NCBI GenBank assembly: GCA_963556255.1
Contig: OY744605.1
Location: forward strand, 7,249,114-7,313,113
DNA length: 64,000 nucleotides
Source: Allolobophora icterica
Lineage: Eukaryota; Annelida; Clitellata; Crassiclitellata; Lumbricidae
Direction: 5' to 3'
The notes under the pieces were generated by a model. It saw only the letters and a program-made list of their open reading frames with translations, did no database searches and was not told the DNA's origin. Below, in pieces: positions 45,423 through 56,755 of the stretch. Each line of letters starts with the position of its first letter. Within the stretch, counting starts at the first letter, position 1. Made by a program: the position numbers and the translations under genes.

Positions 45423-45764
45423 CAGGGCTGTAGTCGAGGGTATACGCGGGTATACAGCGTATACTCACCTCTAGACAGCGTATACTCATGGCTGTAGCGA
45501 GGGTGACTAATGAAATTTCCACACAAAAAGAAAGGTAATGAAGGGTTTTGAGGGCGAATTACTAAAAAAGGTCATCAACTTTTTCTCAGAGACGAATTCC
45601 TAAAAAAAGGTCAGGAAGTTTCAGAGAATTCCTAAAAGGTCAAAAAATGTCTCAGACGAATTCCTAAAAAGGGTTATCACATTTTTTAGGGTGACACCAA
45701 CCCTAGTGACGCCGCTTCTCACCGGTAGCGTGTACTCACCTCAAATTTTACCACTACAGCCCTG
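45423..45764. mobile_element. hAT-type MITE, copy 1
   Basis: Ends CAGGGCTGTAGT and ACTACAGCCCTG. Perfect 8-bp duplications GTCTTAAG flank it (45415-45422, 45765-45772). Its ends match the element at 57568-57776. Confidence 0.9.
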
Positions 45765-46054
45765 GTCTTAAGTATAACACCAGTGTTTGCTTTGACTCTG
45801 TCCAGAGCAAGCAAACCGCTCAGAACATCTGACGATTGAGACTAACGTCAAGTTCCAGCATTTAAGCAATTCTCAATTCATCGTCTAGTTTTTGGAGTGA
45901 CCTTAGAAAGGCAATCAGAGAAGCTAGTAGAAGGGTGGTCAGACTGGGAATAAGGACCGAAATTAAAATCGTATCTTATTAAAGCCTTTGCCAAGGCTAG
46001 TCTAAATGGTGTAAAGGCACAAGACAACAGTTATTTCTCTAATCCTCTGCGCAT

Positions 46055-47435
46055 TTAAACTAGGCAGCAGCTTGCTAAACTCGACTTTCTATTGCCATCT
46101 GATAAATTCCCTGTTTACGCATATACTCCTCTACCGTCCGTGATTTGGGTATCATACTTGACTCCTCTTAACGTTTTCAGATGTCACGGCCACAGCATTC
46201 TTATTAGCATCGAGCCTGAACGGCCAGGGCGCTATAGGAGCCGGAACGGGGGAACTCCTCATTCAACTGTTAGGAGGAGAGGTCTTCGCGGTCAACCGTC
46301 AACGGTCAACGGGCGAAAGGCCATTAATTCCTCGTCCGTTAACCAACGGGTCCCATGAGGAGCAATCAATGGCGAGCTGTGAAAGTGGATTCCAGACTTC
46401 CGTAAAGAATTCCAATTAGTCACGGGCGATCTGTATGCCCGACCACAGAGGGTGGACATTCAATAGAGATGACTGACGAATCATTAAAGCGGTCAATCGA
46501 AGAGTATGAGGATGAGGATGGCCACGGGAGGACATTGTCGAAGGACATTAGCAGGCGACATCTAGAGATGTGGTAACTGTAAGGTCGACACGTTAGCGAC
46601 TTTGATCAGGAACAGTCTGCTTGAGAACGTTCAGAACTTTTCGTAGTCGCCAGAAGTGATATCGCCGAATGTACCTCACGATTTTGTTGCTGTAGTATTT
46701 CTGTAGTTGTACATTTATATAATAAATATAAAACTTTCCTTTGCACGGAGTTGTAAGTTGTCACGATCAGGGCCTTCTGACGCTATAGAACGCTAGGGTT
46801 GTGACAACAGAGCAAAACTCGAGCCTGACTCGCTCCTACTTGTTTCAACTGAGGTTTCTCAGGGTCATCAGACGCCTGGTCTCACCTTCTGTCTTTACCA
46901 CCATAGTCCATGCACTTGTCTGCTCATGCTTGGACTACTGCAACTCGCTTCTCACACGTCTCACTAAACAGCGTCTCTCCCCCTTCAAGCAGTCTTAAGT
47001 GCATCAGCTAGGCTCATAGCTCGACTGCACCGCTTTGCACACATCCCTACTTACAAACTTGAAATCTTGCACTAACTCCCTAGTGCTGAGCGCATCCGGT
47101 GTAAGATTCCCTCTCTTGTCTCCAAATGGCAACTGGGTGCTGCCCCGAAATATTACGCTGACTGTTTGCGCTCTGCAATCGACTTGGCCTCTTTGTTCCT
47201 AGGACTAGAACTGCCTTGGCCCAATATCTGGCGTTTGTTGCTGTGGGTTCTTCGATCTGGAATGACCTCCCCTCCACTTACCTACTGCCAAACTAATGTC
47301 TGGCTTTTCCTCAACGGTCTTTCGTTCCTTAAAGGAATGTCTCCGTTTCCCTGGGAATTCCGTGCTGTGAGCATCTGTAAGAGGCGCTTTATATAGTTTA
47401 TAAATTCTTAGATACGATACGATACGAACGTCAAA
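46055..47435 (+). mobile_element. CR1/L2-like LINE, 5' truncated, split by an LTR-like block
   Basis: The plus strand reads QQLAKLDFLLPSDKFPVYAY before 46140 and, after 46806, SLTRSYLFQLRFLRVIRRLV and ALVCSCLDYCNSLLT. It ends in GAGGCGCTTTATATAGTT and a GATAC tail. It interrupts the 3' flank of unit D; the flank is uninterrupted at 11860-11880 in unit B. Confidence 0.75.
46182..46806. mobile_element. Solo-LTR candidate (625 bp)
   Basis: Begins TGTCACGGCC and ends TTGTGACA (TG...CA with inverted TGTCAC). Flanking TCAGA and ACAGA agree at four of five positions. AATAAATATAAA lies near the 3' end. It interrupts the LINE frame. Confidence 0.6.
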
Positions 47436-47454
47436 CACGAAGTAAGGACGACAA

Positions 47455-47890
47455 AACAATTGCAATTCTAATTATACACAAAAATTATAAAACAGTTGTA
47501 ATTGCAGTCACGAAAATTTATATAAGACAATTGTAATTGTAATTACGACGATTTATATTTAAAACAATTGTAATTGCGACAATTTATATCAAGCAATTGT
47601 AATAATTGTAATTATGACAATTTATATAGAACAATTGTAATTGCGACAATTTATATCAAGCAATTGTAATTGTAATTATGACAATTTATATAGAACAATT
47701 GTAATTGTAACTATTACAGTTTATATAAAACAATGATAGTTGTAATTGCGAAAATTTACATAAAACAATTGTAATTGTAATTACGACAATCTACATGAAA
47801 CAATTGTAATTACGACAATTTATATTAAACAATTCTAATTGTTATTAAGACAATTTATATAAAACAATTGTAAATGTAATTATGACAGTC
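47455..47890. repeat. Minisatellite of ACAATTGTAATTGTAATTA-type units
   Basis: Units of about 26-40 bp with ACAATTTATATAAAACAATT-like joints recur roughly thirteen times. The homologous place in the unit B flank (11890-11925) has a single unit. Confidence 0.8.
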
Positions 47891-48227
47891 TATTTAGCAT
47901 CAGCAGCAGCAAACTACTTGAATAATAACTTGAATATGGCTCAATGAAAATCTTATACTTAAACAGCAGTACTCTAAAAGTCGAAGTGTTATAATTTTAT
48001 TCATAGATTACAGATTTAATTGGAATGCAGCCAAGTCTTCGTGGAGTTGTTTCAACGCTCTTTGAAAATAACGAACGTCGATAATTATCCATCATATTAA
48101 CCTGTCTCTGTCTCAGTTAGGCTGACCTTCTGGGATTTTACCCGATTCATGTTAAGTTTTGGTGCGCTATCGGTTGATACCTTGTGCATTGTAGTACACT
48201 TACCCTATAGAAGGATATAATTAATAA

Positions 48228-48482
<255 letters not shown>

Positions 48483-48599
48483 CTATCCAACGGTTTAGCG
48501 CGGTAGCCTTCAGCGGCTTGATGGTTACAGCCCAAGCTGACTTGGATGAGGGATAACCGTTCCAGAAAAATAATTTATCTAATCTCTAAGACCTTGAGG

Positions 48600-48904
48600 G
48601 AATGAAGTACCTCAGGGCAAAAAAATAATAATAATAATAACCCATGGTCCACTGGAGACCGCATACAGCGATATCGGTGGCTTTTCAACGCCATTTGCCT
48701 CTCTATAGGATATTGCCACCGATGTCTGAATTCTGCTGAGATGGCGCTTTAGACAATAGGCCTAATAACAATGATAGCGTTCCAAATAATAAAAATATAA
48801 AAAAATAATAATAAAATAATTATCATAATTACTATTTTATTATTACAGTAATAAGATTGGTCTTTATGTAGACTCCGTAGGCCTATAAACTGTGAATTGC
48901 GTTT
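48600..48904. other. Spacer, no gene seen
   Basis: Includes short AAT runs and a GATATCGGTGGC / GCCACCGATGTC inverted pair at 48670 and 48714. No gene is supported. Confidence 0.4.
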
Positions 48905-48988
48905 TATCCTCCCGGTCTGTTTTGTTTTCAGACCCTCCACTTTAATTTTCACGGGATACGTGTCCGTCATACCTTTAATTATTTGAAT
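48905..48988 (-). pseudogene. Diverged second copy of the last KH-like exon, unit D
   Basis: After an acceptor-like TTAACAG the minus strand reads IQIIKGMTDTYPVKIKVE, matching the start of the exon at 49628 (IKRIKDMANIYPVQIEVD). Afterwards the match fades. It is probably a duplicated exon that has decayed. Confidence 0.55.
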
Positions 48989-49080
48989 CTGTTAAGAAGA
49001 AGATTAACTAAACAATCGAAGTAATAATATAGCAAAATAATTTAATATCCCGCAAAATATCCCGCATAAAGGAAGCTACA

Positions 49081-49380
49081 TGGCCAAACCCCTACCCATC
49101 CCATCCCTTTCTCTCCTCTACCACTCCCATCCTTCCTCTCTCTCCCTCCCTCCCTCCCTTCCCTTCCTCTCTCCATCCCCTTCCTTCTCCCTCTATTTCT
49201 ACCTCTACCTCTGCCTCCCCTCCCTTTCCATTTGCCTCTGCATCTGCCTCTGCCTGTCCCTGTCCCAGTCCATCTTCTCCTTCCTCTGAATATCTTTTCT
49301 TCCTCCTCTTCTTCGTCTACTTCTTCCTCTTTCCTCCGCTTTTTCTTCTCCTTCTCCTTCTTCCTCCTCCTCTTCCATAC
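49081..49380. repeat. Pyrimidine-rich tract
   Basis: Almost only C and T on the plus strand, with CCTCTCTCCCTCCCTCC-type runs. Low complexity. Confidence 0.9.
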
Positions 49381-49472
49381 CCAAACAATTCTAGCTACAG
49401 TAATCTCATCAGAAAGAAAGTAGACTTCTTTTGAAAACCCACCGAGATCTATTCTTGTTCCTTCTTCTTGAT

Positions 49473-49628
49473 CTATTTCTTGTAAGCTTCCTGGAAGATG
49501 TTGTGAACCTGATCGATTACTGACGTCACTTCCATTGGAGGACCGCGAATTCGTATTCGCTTTAGACGACCCGTGTCCACTTCAATTTGCACAGGATAAA
49601 TGTTTGCCATGTCTTTTATTCTTTTGAT
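49473..49628 (-). CDS. Exon 5 of unit D: C-terminal part of KH-like domain, stop codon
   Basis: Acceptor CTTTATAG, phase 0, then IKRIKDMANIYPVQIEVDTG and RLKRIRIRGPPMEV, ending ...F-Q-E-A-Y-K-K and TAG: 51 codons plus stop. The pattern of an amphipathic helix, an I-E-V-D strand and a strand ending in R-G-P-P is that of KH-like domains near the macro domains of PARP9, PARP14 and DTX3L. It fits in frame to exon 4 (50135). The exon itself is intact, although the unit carries disabling changes elsewhere. Confidence 0.7.
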   Translation of the reverse strand: MKRIKDMANIYPVQIEVDTGRLKRIRIRGPPMEVTSVIDQVHNIFQEAYKK

Positions 49629-49629
49629 C

Positions 49630-50134
49630 TATAAAGATGCTAATGAGTTAAATGTTTTGGAAAATAACGTGAATCATTACTAAAGAAAGCACTCAGTACA
49701 TGTAGAATGTTTAGTTAACCACAAAGTGTGAGAACGCAGCATAGCAAAACGATTCATGTTAAAGAATAAGCTTGATCTAGAGTTTGAAAGTGTTTTCGTC
49801 TCTCTATTTGTTCTACTTATTCAGTCATCTCATTCTTAACTTCAGACTCGATGTTTCAAATTGATTTTCCACCATAGGTTGTCTCTTTGTCTTAGCGGAT
49901 TGATCTTCTGGATGTTGACCTAATTACGAATTGGTTATGGTGCGCTTTCACTTGAACCCTTGGACACTGGAGGCTGGATATATGTTGTACTAATCAAAAT
50001 AATAACGGTCATATAGGCTACACGGAAGAAAATCGCGTGAAATGACCAAGAGTTCTAGTTTGCAATTGAACGAACAGTTCAGGAGTGTGAAAAGGCAGTG
50101 CTTGCCTTCAAAGAGGTCGTAATGAAATGTTCAC
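49630..50134 (-). other. Intron 4 of unit D
   Basis: Lies between the phase-0 donor CAGGTGAAC and the acceptor CTTTATAG. Partly homologous to 13470-13675. No coding sequence. Confidence 0.55.
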
Positions 50135-50364
50135 CTGTTCTGGATTGAGTCTGGCGATGCTCTTCTGATCCTGTGGACAATCGAGGACTCTGTCGATGAT
50201 GTATTCTTTGATCACATCTTCAATGTCCTTCAGAACGTCATCAATCGCTTTCTCAGACAGTGCATAGATCGAGAGGGTGATTCTGCTCAAGTGCTGAGGT
50301 TGTCTTTCTGTGAGCTGTTCTTCACTCTGTTGACGCGGATCAACGATTGCTCTTGTTTGATCCT
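50135..50364 (-). CDS. Exon 4 of unit D: linker and first part of KH-like domain
   Basis: Acceptor AAAATTTCAG, phase 1; donor CAGGTGAAC, phase 0. It encodes E-D-Q-T-R-A-I-V-D, a glutamine-rich linker, LSIYALSEKAIDDVLKDIED and CPQDQKSIARLNPEQ. This is the uninterrupted form of the exon that a LINE has cut in unit B. Length 230 nt. No hydrophobic tail is present here, which shows the tail in unit B is new. Confidence 0.72.
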
Positions 50365-50399
50365 CTGAAATTTTATAATTATCCACAGGATAACTGTTG

Positions 50400-51020
50400 C
50401 GTTGACCACTGCCGCCGTCACGTGCTCTGATAATGGCAATGATAGCCTAATAGTTATCCCAGGTGAACATATCTGCTCTGTACTTAGTTCATCTGACGCT
50501 TTTTAAAATTGGATTGTATTACTGGTTTAGGCAAGGAATAATGAACTTTGAAAGATTTCAAAAAGACTGCGTTCTCCCAGAGAAAACATAGAAAGTGACT
50601 TTTGCCTACTTATTGACATTGTATGTAGTTGAGATAAACAAGGGGTCAGCACCCATAGGCCTATTCTGCTCTAGTTTGTATTTTGAAAACTAGTTTGAAA
50701 CACTTCTAATAATTTGCTCCGTTATGCTAAAAAGCCTCAGTTGATTTTATGTGCAGCTTTCAATATGACTTCATTTCTTGGTAACTTAGGAGGCCCTGCG
50801 ACTCCGGAATGGAACATTTAATGCGTCCTCCTTTGTCCTCCTTTCCCGCTTTCTGTGTCCTCCTTTGGTCACCCATGTATCTGGCAACCCTATCCATATT
50901 GGAATAGTAATTACATCTAATAGTAGTATGAACGAGATGATTTGAAGAACGAAATACAATCAAACAAAATGCAGAAGGAATTTAAAAAAGAATATTACAG
51001 AACACAGAATATATATATAC
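50400..51020 (-). other. Intron 3 of unit D
   Basis: Partly homologous to 14590-15130 of unit B. A TATATATATA run sits just below the exon 3 donor (51006-51019). Confidence 0.5.
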
Positions 51021-51542
51021 CTCTTTGGCTTGTGCTGGTTCTTGGTTCTTGGTTCTGTGGTGGTCTGAAGCCTGATGACTCTGCAACCACACTACGACCT
51101 CTTTTGCTTTCCGGGCGTTCCGGTGGATCATAAGCCTGAATGGTCCTCAGTTTCCTTTCTAAGCTGGCAACAGCTCGTGAGTCGTTGTCAATGAAGAAAA
51201 CCTAACGCACTGTTGTTGATGTATAATCAACAAAATAATTTCTGACTACATCCACTATGACGTCAGTTGCTCGATCGAGCGGAAAGCCAAATATTCCAGT
51301 GCTGATTAATGGCATTGCAATGCTCTTTAAGCCTTCTTCATCAGCTACGTTTAATGAGGAATCAACTGCCATAGCTAGAATGTTTTCTTCATCTGCCTTT
51401 CCTCCATTCCATCTTGGCCCAACTGCATGAATCACTTTTTTACATGGAAGATTTCCAGCTCTCGTTACGCAAGCTTGTCCTGGCAAAAGTTTTCCCTCCA
51501 ATGTAATACGAGCCAAGCAATCCTGCTCAAGTGTAAATCCAG
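51021..51542 (-). pseudogene. Exon 3 of unit D: second half of macro domain, with nonsense codon
   Basis: The 522-nt exon has acceptor TTTGCAG and donor GAGGTATAT, both phase 1. It encodes LPGQACVTRAGNLPCKKVIH, A-V-G-P-R-W and SIAMPLISTGIFGFPLDRAT, closer to the macro consensus than unit B. After T-T-V-R the codon is TAG where unit B has GAG; downstream the frame is open again (VFFIDNDSRAVASLERKL). Translation would end after the macro domain, before the KH-like exons. Read-through or a polymorphism cannot be excluded. Confidence 0.75.
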
Positions 51543-51715
51543 CTGCAAACATATTTAAAAAACGCTCCGAGTTCTAAGTAAAGAGAGCGAAAAGGGTTTT
51601 AAAATGTATCAAATCAGAAAAACAGAAGAAATTTCAAAATAGATAAATACGATAAAACTGAAAATTCTCTGCTCTCAGACCAAAATCTGACCAAAGTTTT
51701 TATAACAAAACTGAC

Positions 51716-52264
51716 CTGCTCCTGCAATTGCAGCAGCGACTCCTCCGACCTGCATGAGTTCCTCATTAGCCGAGTTCACAATGGCATCTACGCTGCACTT
51801 AGTTATGTCTCCAAACATAACAATCATGAACTTTCCAGGTCTAACTTCCACCCTACACCTCTCCTGTCCACCACCAGCTACTGATTGTGGCTTAGCTTGA
51901 CTCTGTGCTTCATCCAGTTGGATCGATACTTTGTTGTTGATCTGAATGCCACGCAATACTTCCGATCCGCACTTACTGTAGAAATATGCAGGCATTCCAG
52001 GTCTATCAATATCATGATCAAACTTAAGGATATTATCGGTCAGTTTGATCAAGTCTGTTCCAGCCTTTCCAGCTCCAGTTTCGTTTCCTCTGATAATGAA
52101 TCCAGGTTCATCCTTGGAAGTATCTATGCTTCCAGAACATTCCTTTAAATCTGCCTCAATCTTCTGCAATTCATCGTTTATGTACTTTGTGCTTAGGTCA
52201 ATTGCACCCAAGTCCATCGGCACAAACATCTCCACGAGCCCCACAGTCTCGCACGGACGATAGA
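51716..52264 (-). CDS. Exon 2 of unit D: KH-like region and first half of macro domain
   Basis: 549 nt, acceptor GATTTCAG, donor GTCAG, phase 1 at both ends as in unit B. It reads V-Y-R-P-C-E-T-V-G-L-V-E-M-F, a KH-like part (GFIIRGNETGAGKAGTDLIK), then GKFMIVMFGDITKCSVDAIV and N-S-A-N-E with Q-V-G-G-V-A-A-A-I-A. The exon itself is open. The macro-domain Asp of GDIT and the Asn of the N-x-A-N motif are present. Confidence 0.75.
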
Positions 52265-52741
52265 CTGAAATCAGAAGGAATAATATGAAATATTTATGGT
52301 AAATTCAGTGAGTGAAACGTTTATTTATCTACTGTTATGTATTGATATGCACACATCTATAGTTGTATATAACTTACTTCTTTATGACCTAAAAGTTGTT
52401 TTTCAACATTTCGTTCATCATCACATCCGTAAAATGATTTCTGTACTTTGATCTAAGCATCAAATAATATGTAGCCCTTTTAATGTAATCTCACATTAAA
52501 TCACGTCCTTCCTACTTGTTGCCTTCCTTTCAGCGAAAGCAAGACTTCTGAAATAAGCGCATGAATCGCTTTGAAAATTTGGGTACAGGGTGTTTGTAAC
52601 TGTTGCGAATGAACAGAGGCCTATTCCAGGCCTTATGCCAATTTAAAAACAGACGAATTTTCTCCAGTATGTGGCCGACCACACCAAACTTAGCCCATGG
52701 CAGACAATTGGACTGATTCGAATTCAATAATTGTTGCTTAC
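52265..52741 (-). other. Intron 1 of unit D
   Basis: The shortest form of this intron in the window (477 bp), without LINE or other insertions; probably the ancestral form. Confidence 0.6.
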
Positions 52742-53899
52742 CGAAAATCGTTTTCTGAAATCTTATAACCCGATCCGTGGACTTTGCGACTCTTAGTTCA
52801 CCAACGACATTGTGAGTTCCGAGTTGCTTCATAAGAATTTCAAGGTCTGCAGAATGGAAGGAAATTTGATCACAATAAAAATCATCCATGCTACAGTTTA
52901 CGGTCTGTTTTTCCAGATCACTTGCTCTCGTGTGCATTTGACTGGCAGCTCGACATATATCAACAGGTGATCCTCTAGTCAGAAGTTCATTGCAATATCT
53001 CTGATAGCTATCTATCATTTCTCTGAATCTGTCGACATCCAGTTTTGTAAGTTCAAAGAACTTGAGATTTCGATCTCTGACTACTCTCAAACTCTGAACT
53101 AACTCTTCTTGTCATCGGCTGTATGTTGATCAATTAATTCCTTCAGTTTAGCTCCTGAGTGGCGAATACTTTCTTCTGTTTTCAAGACCTCTTCCACAAA
53201 TTCTTTCTTAATTTTTTCCAGTTTCTGAAAGGCTTCTTCACACTCTGGACGTCTGTTAGCTATTTTTCTCATGTCGTCTTTCAGTTGTTCTGCAAATTGT
53301 CCAGCAGTTTTATCAATATTCGAGCATCTGTGAGACTGATGACTTTCAGCAAAACAAATTAAGCAAATGGCGACGCTGTCTTCATAGCAAAACATCTTAA
53401 TAAGCTCCTTAGGATGATGTTCACAGTAACTGTTGTGAAAGTTTAATTCTTGGAGGATTAGTTGACTCCCAAGCTCAACAACTTGATGATTTTGACAGTG
53501 TTTGATTCTCTTATGAGAACTACTGCAGCGATCGCAAAGCTTCTGTTCACAGTCGATGCAATACTTTTTAGCTGCCGCTTCTTCTTCGAAACAGAGCTCA
53601 CAAACTTCTGGTTTTGCTGGGACCGTAGCTAATTTCCTAATCTCCACTATCTTTCCAATAAAGAAATTGTTCGGTAAATTAGAGAAACCTTTTTGCGGAA
53701 TATCGAAGTCATCCCTGCATATAGGACAAGCCATCTGATCTCCAGGTTTCTTATCCTCTCCATATTTTTCCAGGCAGTGCAAGCAGAAAGTATGAACGCA
53801 AGGAAGAAGTTTTGGATTTGTGAATATCTCGGCACAGATAGTACATTCTGTGACGTCAGAGAGCTTTGCATGAAACTCGGTTCCAAGAGCCTTAGCCAT
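52742..53899 (-). pseudogene. TRIM-type exon 1, unit D, with frameshift
   Basis: ATG at 53899. RING (CTICAEIF, PCVHTFC, CPIC), B-box 1, B-box 2 and the start of the coiled coil are normal up to D-Q-H-T. Near 53100-53120 there are 11 extra nucleotides relative to the other units (exon length 1158 instead of 1147). They shift the frame and produce a stop after T-A-D-D-K-K-S. From 53095 the second half of the coiled coil is open in the shifted frame to the GGTAAGC donor. The exon alone could still make a RING/B-box protein of 266 residues. An assembly error is possible but the exon 3 nonsense codon supports decay. Confidence 0.8.
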
Positions 53900-54535
53900 G
53901 TTTCTGTAAACACATAGCAGTAATAAATACTTCTAACAGGTTCGGGTAAACGCCTCTGACAGAACGTACTACGTGGTGCGCTCGTGAATAGGCCCTAAGC
54001 CTTTTCCTGTGCTTAGCTTTTAGGTAGCGCTTTAGAAATGTCGATTTTACGATTGCTATTGCGTGAACGATTAGTTCAAATCTAAACAATTGGAAAAATA
54101 TTAGAATCTACAGTAGTATTGTTCGCCTTGTCTTTGGGGTTGTATATAGTAGCTCACGTTGTGTAAACGGCGATTTTAAACTTCACTGTCACACTGGTTA
54201 TCTTTGCCAGCAAAGACAAGAAGGAACGACAGTTTACGACCCTTGTTCTGACCTTCTGAATATTGACCTGATGACGCCTTGGGTTTTGTTTGTTCTCGGT
54301 TGATGCCTTATGCATTAGACACCGCGCAATAGAAACGAATGAGAGGGGTTGTACTCGCTTATTAACTTATTACGAACAGTTCTGAAAGTGGTTTGAAAAA
54401 TAGCCGGGTCTCATCTCGGGAGCAAGCCTATTTCGTGGTCTGGAGCCCAGTGGAGTCCAGGGGCTTAGGTAGCGAAGCCTCTGAAGCTGAAATCAATTTT
54501 CTGTTTTAGTCCAGGCAATCTAGCTCAAATATCCA
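53900..54535. other. 5' flank of unit D, eroded foldback and dispersed repeat
   Basis: Homologous to 3570-4170. One LINE-tail arm is clear (53980-54070); the other is reduced. The GAAGCCTCTGAAGC repeat end lies near 54474. No gene is seen. Confidence 0.5.
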
Positions 54536-54539
54536 CTGA

Positions 54540-55745
54540 ACCTGGGCAAAATTGCTTCACAAGCTTTTTAAACGGTTTCCTGTCCAGAAAAAATTGCTGA
54601 ATAACATATCCAAAATTAGACAAAATCGGAATAGGGGAACACCCCCAAAAATGAATTTCAAAATGGCGGATTGGGGTTCCCAAAAAATACCAATAATAAT
54701 ACAAATAATTTGCAATTAAAGCTGGGCAAAATGATTCACAAGATTTCTAAACGGTTTCCTGTCCAGAAAACATTGCTGAATAACATATCCAAAATTCGAC
54801 AAAATCGGACTACGGGAACACCCCCAAAAAGGAATTTTAAAATGGCGGATTGGGGTTTTCTAAGAATAATAATACAAGTAATTTGGAATTAGAGCTGGGC
54901 CAAATTGCTTCACATGCTTTATAAACGGTTTCATGTCTAGAAAACAATGCTGAATAACATATCCAAAATTAGAGAAAATTGGAACAGGGGAACACCCCCA
55001 AAAGTGAATTTCAAAATGGCAGATTGGGGTTCCTAAGAAATACCAATAATAATACAAATAATTTGCAACTAGAGCTGGGCAAAACGATTCACAAGCTTTC
55101 TGAACGGTTTCCTGTCTAGAAAACATTGCTTAATAACATATCTGAAATTCGATCAAATCGGACCGCGGGTACACCCCCCAAAAGAATTTCAAAATGGCGG
55201 ATTGGGGTTTTCAAAGAATAATAATAAAAATAATTTCCAATTAGAGCTGGGCAAAATGATTCACCAGCTGTTTAAATGTTTTCCTGTTCAGAAAACATTA
55301 CTCCAAAATTAGACAAAATGGATATAGGGGAACACCCCCAAAAAGGAATTTCAAAATGGCGAATTGGGATTTTCTAAGAAATACCAATAATAATACAAAT
55401 AATTTAGAATAAGAGCTTGACACAATGATTCTCAAGCTTTATAAACGGTTTTAAACACATTGCCGAATAACATATACAAAATTCTACCAAATCGGACCAC
55501 GGGAAGACCCCCAAAAATGAATTTCAAAATGGCGGATGGGGTTTTCAAGAAATAATAATACAAATAATTTAGAATTAGAGCTGGGCAACATGATTCACAG
55601 GCTTTTTAAACGCTTCCTGTCCAGAAAACATTGCTAAATGACAAATCCAAAACTCGACAATTCGGGATAGGGGATCACCCCCAAAAAGAAATTCAAAATG
55701 GCGGAAAATGATTCACACGCTGTTTAAACGGTTTCCTGTCCAGAA
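54540..55745. repeat. Satellite array, about 175-bp unit, about seven copies
   Basis: Each unit has GCTGGGCAAAATGATTCAC, CGGTTTCCTGTCCAGAAAAC, GGGGAACACCCCCAAAAA and AAATGGCGGATTGGGGTT in this order. Spacing between GCTGGGC motifs is 171-180 bp. It is absent from the homologous flank at 4170. Confidence 0.9.
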
Positions 55746-56408
55746 AACAGACCCCTAAGCTAAGATGAGCAGACCCCAGTCAAGGACAGGTCGACCCCTA
55801 AGCTAAAGATGGGCAGACCCCAGCCAAGAACAGGTAGACCCCTAAGCTAAAGATGGGCAGACCCCAGCCAAGGACAGGTAGACCCCTAAGCTAAAGATGG
55901 GCAGACCCCAGCCAAGGACAGGTAGACCCCTAAGCTAAAGATGGGCAGACCCCAGCCAAGGGCGGGTAGATCCAAGAGCTAAAGATGGGCAGACCCCAGC
56001 CAAGGACAGGTAGACCCCTAAGCTAAGATGGGCAGACCCCAGCCAAGGACGGGTAGATCCAAGAGCTAGAGATGGGCAGATACCAGTCAAGGACAGGTAG
56101 ACCCCTAAGGTAAAGATGGGCAGACCCTAGCCAAGGACAGGTAGACCCCTGAGCTAAAGATGGGCAGACCACTCAAGGACAGGTAGACCCCTAAGCTAAG
56201 ATGGGCAGACCCCAGCCAAGGACGGGTAGACCCAAGAGCTAGAGATGGGCAGACCCAGTCAACAACAGGTAGTCTAAGACCCCAAGGTAAAGATGGGCAG
56301 ACCCCAGCCAAGGACAAGTAGACCCCTAAGCTTAAGATCGGCAGACCTCAGCCAAGGACGGGTAGACCCCTAAGTTAAAGATGGGCAGACCCCATCCAAA
56401 GACAGGTA
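55746..56408. repeat. Minisatellite array, forward orientation
   Basis: Unit of about 44-48 bp: AAGATGGGCAGACCCCAGCC, then AAGGACAGGTAGACCCCTAA, then GCT. About fourteen copies with small variants. Confidence 0.92.
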
Positions 56409-56437
56409 GCAGTGGCATTGCATAGTAACCTCGAGAC

Positions 56438-56755
56438 CCTGGGGTCTGCCGATCTTCAGCTTAGGGGTCTACTGTCCATGGCTGGGGTCTGCCGATCTTT
56501 ATCTTAGGGGTCTACTTGTCCTTGGCTGGGGTCTGCCCATCTTTACCTTAGGGGTCTTAGACTACCTGTCGTTGACTGGGGTCTGTCCATCTTTAGCTCT
56601 TGGATCTACCCGTCCTTGGCTGGGGTCTGCCCATCTTTTGCTTAGGGGTCTACCTGTCCTTGGCTAGGGTCTGCCCATCTTTACCTTAGGGGTCTACCTG
56701 TCCTTGACTGGTATCTGCCCATCTCTAGCTCTTGGATCTACCCGTCCTTAGTTTC
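56438..56755. repeat. Minisatellite array, inverted copy
   Basis: The reverse complement of the forward unit is repeated here (GGGGTCTGCCCATCTTTA). Variant order mirrors part of the forward array, for example the TCTTAGACTACCTG variant pairs with 56268-56282. A spacer of about 30 bp separates the arms. Confidence 0.9.
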
